A stretch of DNA of 8,600 nucleotides from an uncultured Lachnospiraceae bacterium (GTDB lineage Bacteria > Bacillota > Clostridia > Lachnospirales > Lachnospiraceae), in assembly GCA_958422845.1 (NCBI GenBank), contig CATZPU010000035.1, positions 1 through 8,600 on the forward strand. The letters are read 5' to 3'. The notes under the pieces were generated by a model, which was not told the origin of the DNA, did not search any database, and worked only from the letters and a program-made list of their open reading frames with translations. Below, piece after piece: positions 1 to 6,574 of this stretch. Position 1 is the stretch's first letter; each line of letters begins with the position of its first letter. The position numbers and the translations under genes are program-made.

Positions 1-363
1 GTACACGCTCGTCGCTCCGAGCAGGAAGGTGACAGCCGCAAACTGCTCCTCCCTCTCCTCGTCGAACCATTCTTTATAGCAGCACGCCTTCACGTTTTTG
101 TAACGTCTGCTCTTTGCAACCAGCCCAAATACCGTGCGGTGCTGCTTTCCGTACAGAGGATCGGCAAACATCTGCTCCGCCTGCGGATGACGCTCTATTT
201 CCTGCCAGCCCACCGCAGCCTTTCCGTCAAATCCCGGCACGATCCCTTTCATCTTCAGGTAGGAAAGCTGTGCGAACACAAGCGCGTCCACCTCCGAAAA
301 AGGCGTTTCGCGAAAACTTTTCGCTCCATACTCTTTCAAATACTGCACCAGATCTGCTTTCAA
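1..363 (-). CDS. DUF2974/Mbeg1-like predicted alpha/beta hydrolase, N-terminal part (cut by window edge)
   Basis: This gene is partial: 121 codons are visible and the frame is still open at the left edge. I translated it by hand from a TTG codon at 363-361. That start is set by GGAGG seven bases upstream; an ATG overlapping this Shine-Dalgarno site stops after five codons. The N-terminus carries a segment of the type PFSEVDALVFAQLSYLK (about residues 19-35), and the visible part ends in EEQFAAVTFLL. Both resemble DUF2974 (Mbeg1-like) proteins, a lipase-like alpha/beta-hydrolase family in which the AFRGTD segment and the catalytic GHSLGG motif come later. Those would lie outside the window, so catalytic competence cannot be judged. 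The substrate of these bacterial proteins is not established. The gene starts 28 nt after the ktrA stop and is probably co-transcribed with it. The family call rests on recalled motif similarity and is fairly good, but no active-site residue is visible. Confidence 0.72.
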   Translation of the reverse strand, partial: MKADLVQYLKEYGAKSFRETPFSEVDALVFAQLSYLKMKGIVPGFDGKAAVGWQEIERHPQAEQMFADPLYGKQHRTVFGLVAKSRRYKNVKACCYKEWFDEEREEQFAAVTFLLGATSVY

Positions 364-370
364 ATATATT

Positions 371-375
371 CCTCC
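371..375 (-). promoter_or_regulatory. Shine-Dalgarno site that fixes the TTG start of the Mbeg1-like gene
   Basis: GGAGG on the minus strand is separated by seven bases from the TTG at 363-361. No ATG or GTG in the correct frame lies at a usable distance, so this site decides the start. Confidence 0.7.
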
Positions 376-391
376 ATAACAGACGTTTTAT

Positions 392-1039
392 TTACTTCTG
401 AAACTTCTCAAGCTCTTCATTCTCACCGACTACGATCAGTATCTCTCCGTCCTGAAGCTGTTCATGCGGATCGATCTTCACATTCACCGTATTGCCGCGC
501 TTGATCCCGATCACGTTTAAGTTGTGCTTTTCTCTGATCTGCAGCTCCACAAGCGTCCTGTTGCACCACTGGCGAGGTACCTCCATCTCGACAAGGCTGT
601 ATTTCGGCGAAAGCTCGATCCAGTCGGCAAAATTTTCCGCGACGAGATACTTTGCAATACGCCGTCCCATCTCGACCTCAGGATAAATGATCTTGTGCGC
701 GCCTACGTTTTTGAGGATCTTTTCATGCAGCTCATTTCTCGCCTTTGCCAGAATCCTCGGTATACCGATCTCGCTGCACTGCATCGCCGTCACGATACTT
801 GCCTCAAGATCCTCTGTGATCGCTATGATCGCACCGTCGACGTTTCTAAGGCCGAGCTTATGAAATACCTCCTGATCGTCCACATCCGCGCAGATCGCAT
901 AGCTTACGTCATCCGCAATTTCCTGTATCACCTCCGGGTCCTTATCCACGACGATGATCTCACAGCCAAGCTGCTGCAGCGTCACTGCAATACTCTTTCC
1001 GAACCTTCCTGCTCCGAATACCACATACTGCTTCTTCAT
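392..1039 (-). CDS. ktrA: KtrA/TrkA-type RCK-domain regulatory subunit of potassium uptake
   Basis: This is a cytosolic gating subunit that binds nucleotides and assembles as a ring on the KtrB channel. The 215 residues match the family's usual length of about 220. The N-terminal RCK_N Rossmann fold shows GAGRFG at residues 9-14 and an acidic D32 at the end of beta-2, the usual ribose-binding position for NAD(H)/ATP/ADP. The remainder, from about residue 135, is a TrkA_C (RCK_C) domain with the ending typical of the family (DGEILIVVGE). In other Bacillota the RCK_C domain of KtrA binds cyclic di-AMP; whether this one does is inference. The ATG lies two nucleotides after the ktrB stop, with GGTGGG just upstream inside ktrB, so the pair is translationally linked. 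This neighbour is strong evidence for a Ktr/Trk two-part system. The choice between the names ktrA and trkA is a convention I settled by the single-RCK length. Confidence 0.93.
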   Translation of the reverse strand: MKKQYVVFGAGRFGKSIAVTLQQLGCEIIVVDKDPEVIQEIADDVSYAICADVDDQEVFHKLGLRNVDGAIIAITEDLEASIVTAMQCSEIGIPRILAKARNELHEKILKNVGAHKIIYPEVEMGRRIAKYLVAENFADWIELSPKYSLVEMEVPRQWCNRTLVELQIREKHNLNVIGIKRGNTVNVKIDPHEQLQDGEILIVVGENEELEKFQK

Positions 1040-1041
1040 AC

Positions 1042-2436
1042 TTATCCCACCATTACGCGCTCTTCAGGCAGCGTCCTTCCATTTTTATTTTTACCGATCT
1101 TTGATGCAAACAAAAGAACGAGCGTCACCGGACCGAGCCGTCCCATATACATCAGCCCGATCAGAACGATCTTGCTTGCCGCACACAGTCTCGGCGTGAT
1201 CCCCGTCGTCAGTCCTACCGTGCCGACCGCCGAAGCAGCCTCATAGAGCACATCCATAAAGCGCAGCGGCTCAAAAAGAAGGATCAGCATCGTTCCGATC
1301 ATCATAACTAAAAAGGAAACGAGCGTGACCGAAAAAGCCGTCCGCACCGTATAAAACGGTATTTTTCTGCGAAAGCACTCCGTATCCGGCGTACCTTTTA
1401 GTACCGACCAGCACGTAAGCAGCAGGATCATGACAGTCGTTGTCTTGATACCGCCTGCCGTTCCTCCCGGCGAGCCCCCGATAAACATCAGCATACAGGA
1501 AAGCAGCTTCGCTTCCTCCCAGAACGCTCCCTGCGGAATGGTGAAAAATCCGGCAGTCCTCGTCGTGACAGACTGGAACATTGCCGCCATCCATTTCTGG
1601 GCATTCGGCATATCCCCCAGTGTATGGGGGTTTTTGTATTCCATCAAAAAGAAAGCAAGCGCGCCGCCGAATACGAGCAGCAGCGTCATGCAAAGCGTCA
1701 GCTTCGTATGAACGCGCATTTTCTGAAGCGCACGCTTCACGGTATATTCCCGTTTGAGAATACGCCGCATCGTCCGCGTCAGATCCTGCCAGACGATAAA
1801 GCCAAGACCGCTGACAATGATAAGTCCCATCGTGACAAGATTTATAAGCGGATCTGTCTGATACGCCTGAAGGCTCGTCTCTCCGAGAATATCGATTCCC
1901 GCATTACAGAAAGCGGATACCGCATGGAATACTGAGTACCATATCCCATGGAAAAATCCGAACTCCGGTACGAACCGGAACGCGTAGAGAAGCGCCCCTA
2001 TTCCCTCTACGACAAAGGTACCCTTGATTACATATTTCAACATTATGACAAGCCCGCTCATCGTGTTCAGATTGTACGTTTCCTGTATGATCACACGGCT
2101 TCTGACCGTGATCTGCCTGCGCAGGATCAGAAAAACGCCCATCGTACACGCGATGATTCCGAGTCCACCAAGCTGTATCAGCAGAAGCAGGATAAGCTTG
2201 CCAAATATCGTAAACTGTGTCGCCGGAACGATCGTTACAAGACCTGTCACACAGACCGCCGAACACGAGGTAAAGAGGGCGTCAATAAAATTCAGCCATT
2301 TTCCGTCCGCGTTGCATACAGGCAGGCAAAGCAGGACGCCTCCCAGAAAAATAACGAGTGCAAAGCCCGCCACCATGATCTGCGAGGCAGTCATGTGCAT
2401 TTCTATTTTTTTTGTAATCTTCCTTAATCTGTTCAT
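1042..2436 (-). CDS. ktrB: KtrB/TrkH-family potassium channel/transporter subunit
   Basis: This is an integral membrane protein for K+ uptake, 464 residues from the ATG chosen here. It has four pore-loop repeats, each with the filter glycine: VCVTGLVT (61-68), CNAGI (177-181), RTAGF (293-297) and GTVGLT (405-410). Hydrophobic helices flank each loop, and the conserved GRLGP segment follows the fourth. The first membrane helix begins near residue 20, after a basic cytoplasmic N-terminus. The length and intact filters indicate a working subunit. Adjacent ktrA supplies the RCK ring. In characterised Ktr systems uptake is often Na+-dependent, which the sequence does not show. The start is uncertain: a TTG at 2445 directly follows the rlmB stop and would add three residues. 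Neither start has a convincing Shine-Dalgarno site, so translation is probably coupled to rlmB. I prefer the ATG. A terminator-like hairpin on the opposite strand lies within the gene. Confidence 0.93.
   Translation of the reverse strand: MNRLRKITKKIEMHMTASQIMVAGFALVIFLGGVLLCLPVCNADGKWLNFIDALFTSCSAVCVTGLVTIVPATQFTIFGKLILLLLIQLGGLGIIACTMGVFLILRRQITVRSRVIIQETYNLNTMSGLVIMLKYVIKGTFVVEGIGALLYAFRFVPEFGFFHGIWYSVFHAVSAFCNAGIDILGETSLQAYQTDPLINLVTMGLIIVSGLGFIVWQDLTRTMRRILKREYTVKRALQKMRVHTKLTLCMTLLLVFGGALAFFLMEYKNPHTLGDMPNAQKWMAAMFQSVTTRTAGFFTIPQGAFWEEAKLLSCMLMFIGGSPGGTAGGIKTTTVMILLLTCWSVLKGTPDTECFRRKIPFYTVRTAFSVTLVSFLVMMIGTMLILLFEPLRFMDVLYEAASAVGTVGLTTGITPRLCAASKIVLIGLMYMGRLGPVTLVLLFASKIGKNKNGRTLPEERVMVG
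1614..1635 (+). other. Terminator-like hairpin antisense within ktrB
   Basis: On the plus strand CCCCCA (1614-1619) and TGGGGG (1625-1630) form a perfect six-base-pair GC-rich stem with a five-base loop, followed directly by five Ts. It has the form of a short intrinsic terminator for plus-strand transcripts, but it sits in the coding sequence of the periplasmic or linker region before the third pore loop (residues about 268-275 of KtrB). It may be a coincidence of codon choice. On the ktrB mRNA itself the stem is preceded by As rather than followed by Us, so it should not terminate the sense transcript. Confidence 0.4.
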
Positions 2437-2445
2437 CTCTGTCAA

Positions 2446-3303
2446 TTATTTACCGCTGAAATTTCTCTGCCGCACGATCTCATACGCAAGCACTCCCGCC
2501 GCGACAGATGCATTCAGGGAATCAATGTTGCCCTGCATCGGAATAGACGCAGTAAAATCACATTTTTCCTTCACAAGCCTGCTGACGCCCTCGCCCTCGT
2601 TGCCGATGACCAGCCCGATCGGCCCTGTCAGATTCTGGCGGTACATCACCTCTGCCCCCATGTCCGCACATACAAACCAGATGCCTTCTTTTTTCAGCTC
2701 GTCGATCGTATTGCCGAGATTCGTCACGCGCGCCACCGGCGTATAATTCAAAGCCCCCGCCGAAGTACGCGCTACTGTAGCCGTCAGACCTACTGCGCGG
2801 CGTTTCGGAATGATCACGCCGTGCGCCCCTGCCAGATTCGCAGTACGGATGATCGCGCCGAGATTGTGCGGATCTTCGATATTGTCAAGAAGAAAGAGAA
2901 ACGGCGCTTCCCCTTTTTCCCGTGCCTTTGCAAGAATATCCTCCACTTCCGCATACTCATACGCCGCGGCGTACGCGATCACGCCCTGATGGTGTCCTGT
3001 CTGTGAGATCTGGTCAAGCCGCTCCTTTTGCACATAGTCGACGACTGTGCCGCTCTTCGCTGCCTCACGCTTGATCGTCTGTACCGGTCCGTCCTGACAT
3101 CCGCTCTGGATCAGAAGCCTGTCTATCGTCCTGCCGGAGCGCATCGCCTCCAGCACCGCATTCCTTCCCTCAATGATCCTGCCATCTTCCGCCTCTTCCT
3201 GCGGCAGATTGTCAAAGAAACGTTCCTTACGCTCTCTTCCGACACCTCTTTTTGGAAAACGCCTGTCACTTTCTCTGCGGCGTCTGTTATCGTCAGTTCT
3301 CAT
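2446..3303 (-). CDS. rlmB: RlmB-like 23S rRNA (guanosine-2'-O-)-methyltransferase, SpoU/TrmH family
   Basis: This enzyme transfers a methyl group from S-adenosylmethionine to a ribose 2'-OH. In E. coli RlmB the target is G2251 of 23S rRNA; the same target here is inferred from orthology. The 285 residues contain a basic, probably disordered N-terminus (about 1-40), a SpoU substrate-binding domain (about 43-118) and the SPOUT knot domain. Motif 1 is NIEDPHNLGAIIRTA (141-155), motif 2 IGNEGEG (233-239) and motif 3 IPMQGNIDSLNASVAAG (254-270), including N141, R153, E236 and N264. The ATG at 3303 has AGAGGA six bases upstream. It follows mrnC after an 82-nt gap with no clear promoter or terminator, and its stop is next to the ktrB start. 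cysS-mrnC-rlmB order is conserved in Bacillota, which supports the name over TrmH-type paralogues. Confidence 0.93.
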   Translation of the reverse strand: MRTDDNRRRRESDRRFPKRGVGRERKERFFDNLPQEEAEDGRIIEGRNAVLEAMRSGRTIDRLLIQSGCQDGPVQTIKREAAKSGTVVDYVQKERLDQISQTGHHQGVIAYAAAYEYAEVEDILAKAREKGEAPFLFLLDNIEDPHNLGAIIRTANLAGAHGVIIPKRRAVGLTATVARTSAGALNYTPVARVTNLGNTIDELKKEGIWFVCADMGAEVMYRQNLTGPIGLVIGNEGEGVSRLVKEKCDFTASIPMQGNIDSLNASVAAGVLAYEIVRQRNFSGK

Positions 3304-3385
3304 AAATCGTCCTCTTCACTTTCTCTGATATGTTTATTTTTCCGGAAAGTATGATTCTTCCCACAATTACAGCTTTTATTCCGGC

Positions 3386-3832
3386 TTACGGTATCTCCAC
3401 ACCGAGCGTTTGAAGCCCCTTTGCGATCAGCTCATTCATCCGCACAAACTCTTTTTCCAGATACAGATAACCGATCAGCGCCTCGAATCCCGTCGCCTCA
3501 AGATACTGCGTCATGCTCGCATTTTTTGCCTTCGTATACGGCTTGGAATTTCTCCCGCGCCTGTATACGGCTTCTTCCTCTTCCGTCAATAAGGGAAGAA
3601 GCGCTTCTGCCATCTGCGCCTGCGCTTTTGCGCTCACACACGACGTCACTCTCTGGTGAAGCTTCTGCACCTGCGTATTCCCCTGACTTACAAAAAAGGA
3701 ACGCACGACGAGCTCATACGCCGCATCGCCGATATACGCCAGTGCAAGCGGAGAATACATTTTCCAGTCCCGCGCAGAAAGCCTGAATGTCTGATTCAGG
3801 CTCTCTTCAAAAGATATTATGCTCTTTTCCAT
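3386..3832 (-). CDS. mrnC: Mini-ribonuclease III (MrnC)
   Basis: This is a dimeric RNase III-fold endonuclease that lacks the double-stranded-RNA-binding domain. In Bacillus subtilis it matures 23S rRNA ends. The 148 residues match the family length. The RNase III signature is YSPLALAYIGDAAYELVVR (26-44), with the expected catalytic acidic pair D36 and E40. The second conserved block, YRRGRN (90-95), is intact, as is TGFEALIGYLYL (114-125) with E117. All catalytic residues I would expect are present. The ATG lies inside the end of cysS, giving a 16-nt overlap, with GGAGT five bases upstream of the start. This arrangement indicates translational coupling and co-transcription from the cysS promoter. 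Confidence 0.95.
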   Translation of the reverse strand: MEKSIISFEESLNQTFRLSARDWKMYSPLALAYIGDAAYELVVRSFFVSQGNTQVQKLHQRVTSCVSAKAQAQMAEALLPLLTEEEEAVYRRGRNSKPYTKAKNASMTQYLEATGFEALIGYLYLEKEFVRMNELIAKGLQTLGVEIP

Positions 3833-5223
3833 TTTACTCCTTCTCTCGTATCCAGAAGTGTAATTCCCTTCTCTAAAAGCTCATTGCGGATCTCGTCTGC
3901 ACGCGCGAAGTTCTTCGCCTTTCTTGCAGCCTGACGCTCCTCGATCAGTTTTTCGATCTCCTCATCAAGCAGTTCTTCTTTCTCCTGCGCAATGATGCCC
4001 AGAATATCGCAAAGTGTAATGATCTCTTCGCGCACTGCGGCGATAAAGGCTTTCGTGTTTGCAGAACTTACGCTGCTGTTTGCGTATTTTACAAGCTCAA
4101 ATACTGCGGCGATCGCATCCGCCGTATTGAAATCATCGTCCATTGCCTCGTCAAACTTTGCCGCAAATGCTTCTGCTTCCTTCATCTGCGCCTGCTCTTC
4201 CCCGCTCATCTCCTGCTGCTCTGCCGCCTGCTCAAGGTAGTTCAGATTGGACACCGCATTGCGGATACGCTCCAGTGCGTTCTTAGAGGATTCCATCAGC
4301 TCCGCGCTGAAATTAAGCGGGCTTCTGTAGTGTGCGCTCAGCATGAAGAAGCGCAGCACCTGAAGATCGTACTTCTCGGAGATCTCGCGTACAGTAAAGA
4401 AATTGCCAAGCGATTTTGACATCTTGCGGTTGTCGATATTTAAGAATGCGTTGTGCATCCAGTATTTTGCAAACGTCTTTCCATTGCAGCACTCGCTCTG
4501 TGCGATCTCGTTCTCGTGATGCGGGAAGATCAGATCCTCGCCGCCTGCATGGATGTCGATCTCTTCACCGAGATACTTCTTTGCCATTACAGAACACTCA
4601 ATATGCCAGCCCGGACGTCCGTCGCTCCACGGTGACGGCCATGACGGCTCGCCCTCCTTCTTCGGTTTCCACAGCACGAAATCAAGCGGATCTTCCTTCT
4701 GGTCCTCTCCTGTAACGAGAAGAGAACGGTTGCCGCCGCGCAGATCATCAAGATTCTTGTGAGAGAGCTTTCCGTATTCATCAAACTTACGTGTACGGAA
4801 GTATACCGTACCGTCGACGTTATAGGCATATCCTTTTTCCATCAGTGTCGTGATCATCTCGATCATGCCGTCGATCTCCTGTGTCGCAAGCGGATGTGTC
4901 GTCGCAGGCTTCACATTCATGCCTTCCATATCCTTTTTGCACTCAGCGATGTATCGCTCGGAGATCTCCTGCGCGCTTACGCCTTCCTCGATCGCTTTTG
5001 CAATGATCTTATCGTCTACATCTGTGAAATTAGAAACGAAATTTACGTCATAGCCCTTATGCTCCATATAACGGCGCACCGTATCAAATACGATCATCGG
5101 ACGCGCATTTCCGATATGGATAAAATTGTAGACAGTCGGTCCGCAGACATACATGCTGACCTTTCCCTCCTGAATCGGTACAAACTCCTCTTTTCTCTTA
5201 CTCTGTGTATTATAAATCTTCAT
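3817..5223 (-). CDS. cysS: Cysteinyl-tRNA synthetase
   Basis: A class I aminoacyl-tRNA synthetase that charges tRNA-Cys with cysteine in the cytosol. It has 468 residues, close to the E. coli length of 461. The zinc-binding cysteine-selective site is visible as C27 (in CGPTVYN), C210 (HIECS), H235 and E239 (FPHHENEIAQSE), matching the known C/C/H/E pattern. The HIGH motif is HIGN (36-39) and the KMSKS motif is at 267-271. The C-terminal half carries the DALR-type helical domain (about 350-410) and a basic RQAARKAKNFARADEIR segment near the end. The ATG at 5223 has AGAGGG eight bases upstream; a TTG two codons earlier leaves only two bases to the same site and was rejected. It is the first gene of the downstream cluster, behind its own promoter. 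No T-box leader is visible. Confidence 0.97.
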   Translation of the reverse strand: MKIYNTQSKRKEEFVPIQEGKVSMYVCGPTVYNFIHIGNARPMIVFDTVRRYMEHKGYDVNFVSNFTDVDDKIIAKAIEEGVSAQEISERYIAECKKDMEGMNVKPATTHPLATQEIDGMIEMITTLMEKGYAYNVDGTVYFRTRKFDEYGKLSHKNLDDLRGGNRSLLVTGEDQKEDPLDFVLWKPKKEGEPSWPSPWSDGRPGWHIECSVMAKKYLGEEIDIHAGGEDLIFPHHENEIAQSECCNGKTFAKYWMHNAFLNIDNRKMSKSLGNFFTVREISEKYDLQVLRFFMLSAHYRSPLNFSAELMESSKNALERIRNAVSNLNYLEQAAEQQEMSGEEQAQMKEAEAFAAKFDEAMDDDFNTADAIAAVFELVKYANSSVSSANTKAFIAAVREEIITLCDILGIIAQEKEELLDEEIEKLIEERQAARKAKNFARADEIRNELLEKGITLLDTREGVKWKRA

Positions 5224-5243
5224 AAACAAATCCCTCTGCTTTC

Positions 5244-5278
5244 TATGATGTTAATATTGAAAGATGCCTTACATCATA
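5244..5278 (-). promoter_or_regulatory. Stem-loop in the cysS 5' leader
   Basis: TATGATGT (5278-5271 on the minus strand) pairs perfectly with ACATCATA (5251-5244) across a 19-nt loop; adding AA/TT pairs with a one-base bulge lengthens the stem. From the predicted promoter the transcript would begin near 5282, so the hairpin would sit at the very 5' end of the mRNA, with the ribosome site left free downstream. It is not a terminator, since no U-run follows. It could protect the mRNA end or be a regulatory element. Its function is unknown. Confidence 0.45.
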
Positions 5279-5288
5279 CTATTGATTA

Positions 5289-5317
5289 AGTCTAAGCAAA
5301 TTTATATGCTTTGTCAA
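5289..5317 (-). promoter_or_regulatory. Sigma-A-type promoter for the cysS cluster
   Basis: The -35 box TTGACA (5317-5312) is a perfect consensus match and is followed, after exactly 17 bases, by TAGACT (5294-5289), a four-of-six -10 match. The predicted start near 5282 leaves a leader of about 60 nt before cysS. The spacer contains the dyad AAGCA-N8-TGCTT (5294-5298 and 5307-5311 on the plus strand), an arrangement a repressor or activator could use. No terminator for the upstream acetyltransferase gene is evident, so read-through may also contribute. Confidence 0.7.
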
Positions 5318-5398
5318 TTCTTTTCTTGACGCTTTTTATTCACACCCAAATCATGCTTTTAGGTCTCATCCGCAAGTGATTCGACCTGTTCCAAACAG

Positions 5399-6574
5399 TT
5401 ACACAACTTCATTGATAAAAATTTTCTGTGAATCATACCTGCTGCAAAATACGCCTGCTCCGGGACGCTTGCCCATCAGAAGAGGAACCTGCTCCTCCCC
5501 CTTCGGCTCAAGAAACGGCTGATACCCTAAAACTTTGCACGAACCGTACGCCTCGGCAAATTCCGTAAGAGCTTCCCTGCCTTCCTCTAAGTAATCGGGA
5601 TCGAGGATCACCTCGCGCAGCTCGCACCTCTCTTGTGAACCTGTCTTTCGTGCATCGGACGGAGCGCCGTTCTCCTGCGGAAGATGCTCCGTGCCGAATG
5701 GCGCATCGTTCTCCTGTTGAAGCTGCTCCGTACCAAATGGCGTATCGTTCTTTTTCCCCTGCACCGCGTCAGTATCGGAAGCATCCGGCAGCTCTCTGGA
5801 AGTACAAAATGTCCCGATCAGAGTTCCGTCCTGCCGGCAGATCACCATGACATCCCCGTTTTGCGCGCGCTGTTCCGCACAGAGCCTTTCGTAATACGGC
5901 GCATCACGGTAAACAAATATATCGTACTGATCCTTCAGCACACGATTTACAAACGCGGCAAGCGCGCCGTACTCCTGCGGTAATACCGGACGGCATAGGA
6001 GCCCTGTATTCTCTTCTATCTCCGCCGCGCGCAGTATATCTCTGGCATTCTCTTCTATTCGTGCCACACCCAGTACAGACTTGATAGCCTTGCTGTTCTT
6101 TTCGGAGCTATCTCCAAGCTGCGCCGCACGCAGCACATCCTTCCGCTCCTCTTTCAAACCGGCTATACGCAGGATGCCGCGTCTTTGCATACAAAAATAC
6201 CGATACCCAAACGGTGCGTATATCTTCTCTGAGGCAGGCATCAAAAACGTAAACTGCTCGCCTGCCGCTTTCATCTCCCGCTCTGCAAGCGCGAGCAGCG
6301 ACCGCATCAGCCCGCGATGCCTGTATTCCTCCTGCGTTGCTACTGCTACAATATAATGCAGAGTATGGATCTCTCCCTGCACATACATACGAAACGGATT
6401 CAGATGTACCATAGCATGGATTCCGTCCTCATCTTCTGCGACATATATCTTATTGTCCCGCGTTTTCCACTCATAGTAATAGTCCACAAACGCCTTATCG
6501 TCCTCCGAAAACACTTCCTCATACAGCGGACGCGTCCTGCCATGCTCCGATACGTCAAGGCGTCTTAGGATCAT
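5399..6574 (-). CDS. Eis-like GNAT family N-acetyltransferase with internal 13-residue repeats
   Basis: The 391-residue protein has an N-terminal GNAT domain: [22 protein letters not shown] (about 73-94) contains the acetyl-CoA-binding R-x-x-G-L region, and [17 protein letters not shown] (111-127) is the typical end of the domain. A second, weaker GNAT-like region (about 195-260) and a C-terminal segment ending in KIFINEVV fit the three-part Eis-type layout of about 400 residues. The acceptor substrate cannot be told. Two stretches look inserted: 13-residue repeats at about 144-189, between the first two parts, and at about 275-305, in a linker. The ATG overlaps the ispF stop (ATGA) and has AAAGGAG eight bases upstream. 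A GTG at 6583 overlaps this site and was rejected. Overlap implies co-translation with ispF, but no functional link is known. Confidence 0.85.
   Translation of the reverse strand: MILRRLDVSEHGRTRPLYEEVFSEDDKAFVDYYYEWKTRDNKIYVAEDEDGIHAMVHLNPFRMYVQGEIHTLHYIVAVATQEEYRHRGLMRSLLALAEREMKAAGEQFTFLMPASEKIYAPFGYRYFCMQRRGILRIAGLKEERKDVLRAAQLGDSSEKNSKAIKSVLGVARIEENARDILRAAEIEENTGLLCRPVLPQEYGALAAFVNRVLKDQYDIFVYRDAPYYERLCAEQRAQNGDVMVICRQDGTLIGTFCTSRELPDASDTDAVQGKKNDTPFGTEQLQQENDAPFGTEHLPQENGAPSDARKTGSQERCELREVILDPDYLEEGREALTEFAEAYGSCKVLGYQPFLEPKGEEQVPLLMGKRPGAGVFCSRYDSQKIFINEVV
5661..5751. repeat. 39-bp tandem repeat inside the acetyltransferase gene (linker repeat)
   Basis: Two full adjacent units (5661-5699 and 5700-5738) match at about 31 of 39 positions by my count, and the start of a third unit follows (5739-5751). 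They encode [13 protein letters not shown] and [13 protein letters not shown] (residues 279-304), preceded by a partial KNDT. The unit is a multiple of three, so copy changes keep the frame. The composition (Gln, Glu, Pro, Gly) suggests a flexible linker. Confidence 0.8.
6008..6145. repeat. Second 39-bp repeat cluster inside the acetyltransferase gene
   Basis: Units at 6008-6046 and 6047-6085 are adjacent and start with the same ten bases (ATTCTCTTCT); a more diverged copy lies at 6107-6145 after 21 bases. They encode [26 protein letters not shown] and [13 protein letters not shown] (residues 177-189, 164-176, 144-156). The pattern of Leu/Ile/Ala with charged residues suggests short amphipathic helices. 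The repeat has the same 13-residue length as the other cluster but an unrelated sequence. Confidence 0.7.

Noticed and set aside
524..1246. A 240-codon open frame on the plus strand opposite ktrA and the end of ktrB
   Set aside because: It runs antisense across two well-recognised genes, resembles no family and has no ribosome site I can support; it is a by-product of the codon use of the real genes.
2024..2746. A 240-codon open frame on the plus strand opposite ktrB and rlmB
   Set aside because: It spans the junction of two real genes on the other strand and its translation is low in recognisable structure.
3339..3348. TTTCCGGAAA palindrome between mrnC and rlmB as a terminator
   Set aside because: The stem is too short, no T-run follows on the minus strand and the genes belong to a conserved operon.
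5224..5229. TTG start two codons upstream for cysS
   Set aside because: It would lie two bases from the AGAGGG site, too close for initiation; the ATG has eight.
5224..5398. T-box riboswitch upstream of cysS
   Set aside because: The predicted leader is only about 60 nt, and neither the T-box core (AGGGUGGNACCGCG type) nor an antiterminator/terminator pair is present in the gap.
5361..5398. Terminator after the acetyltransferase gene
   Set aside because: Two weak overlapping stems exist (AGGTC/GACCT and CTGTT/AACAG), but no U-run follows on the minus strand.
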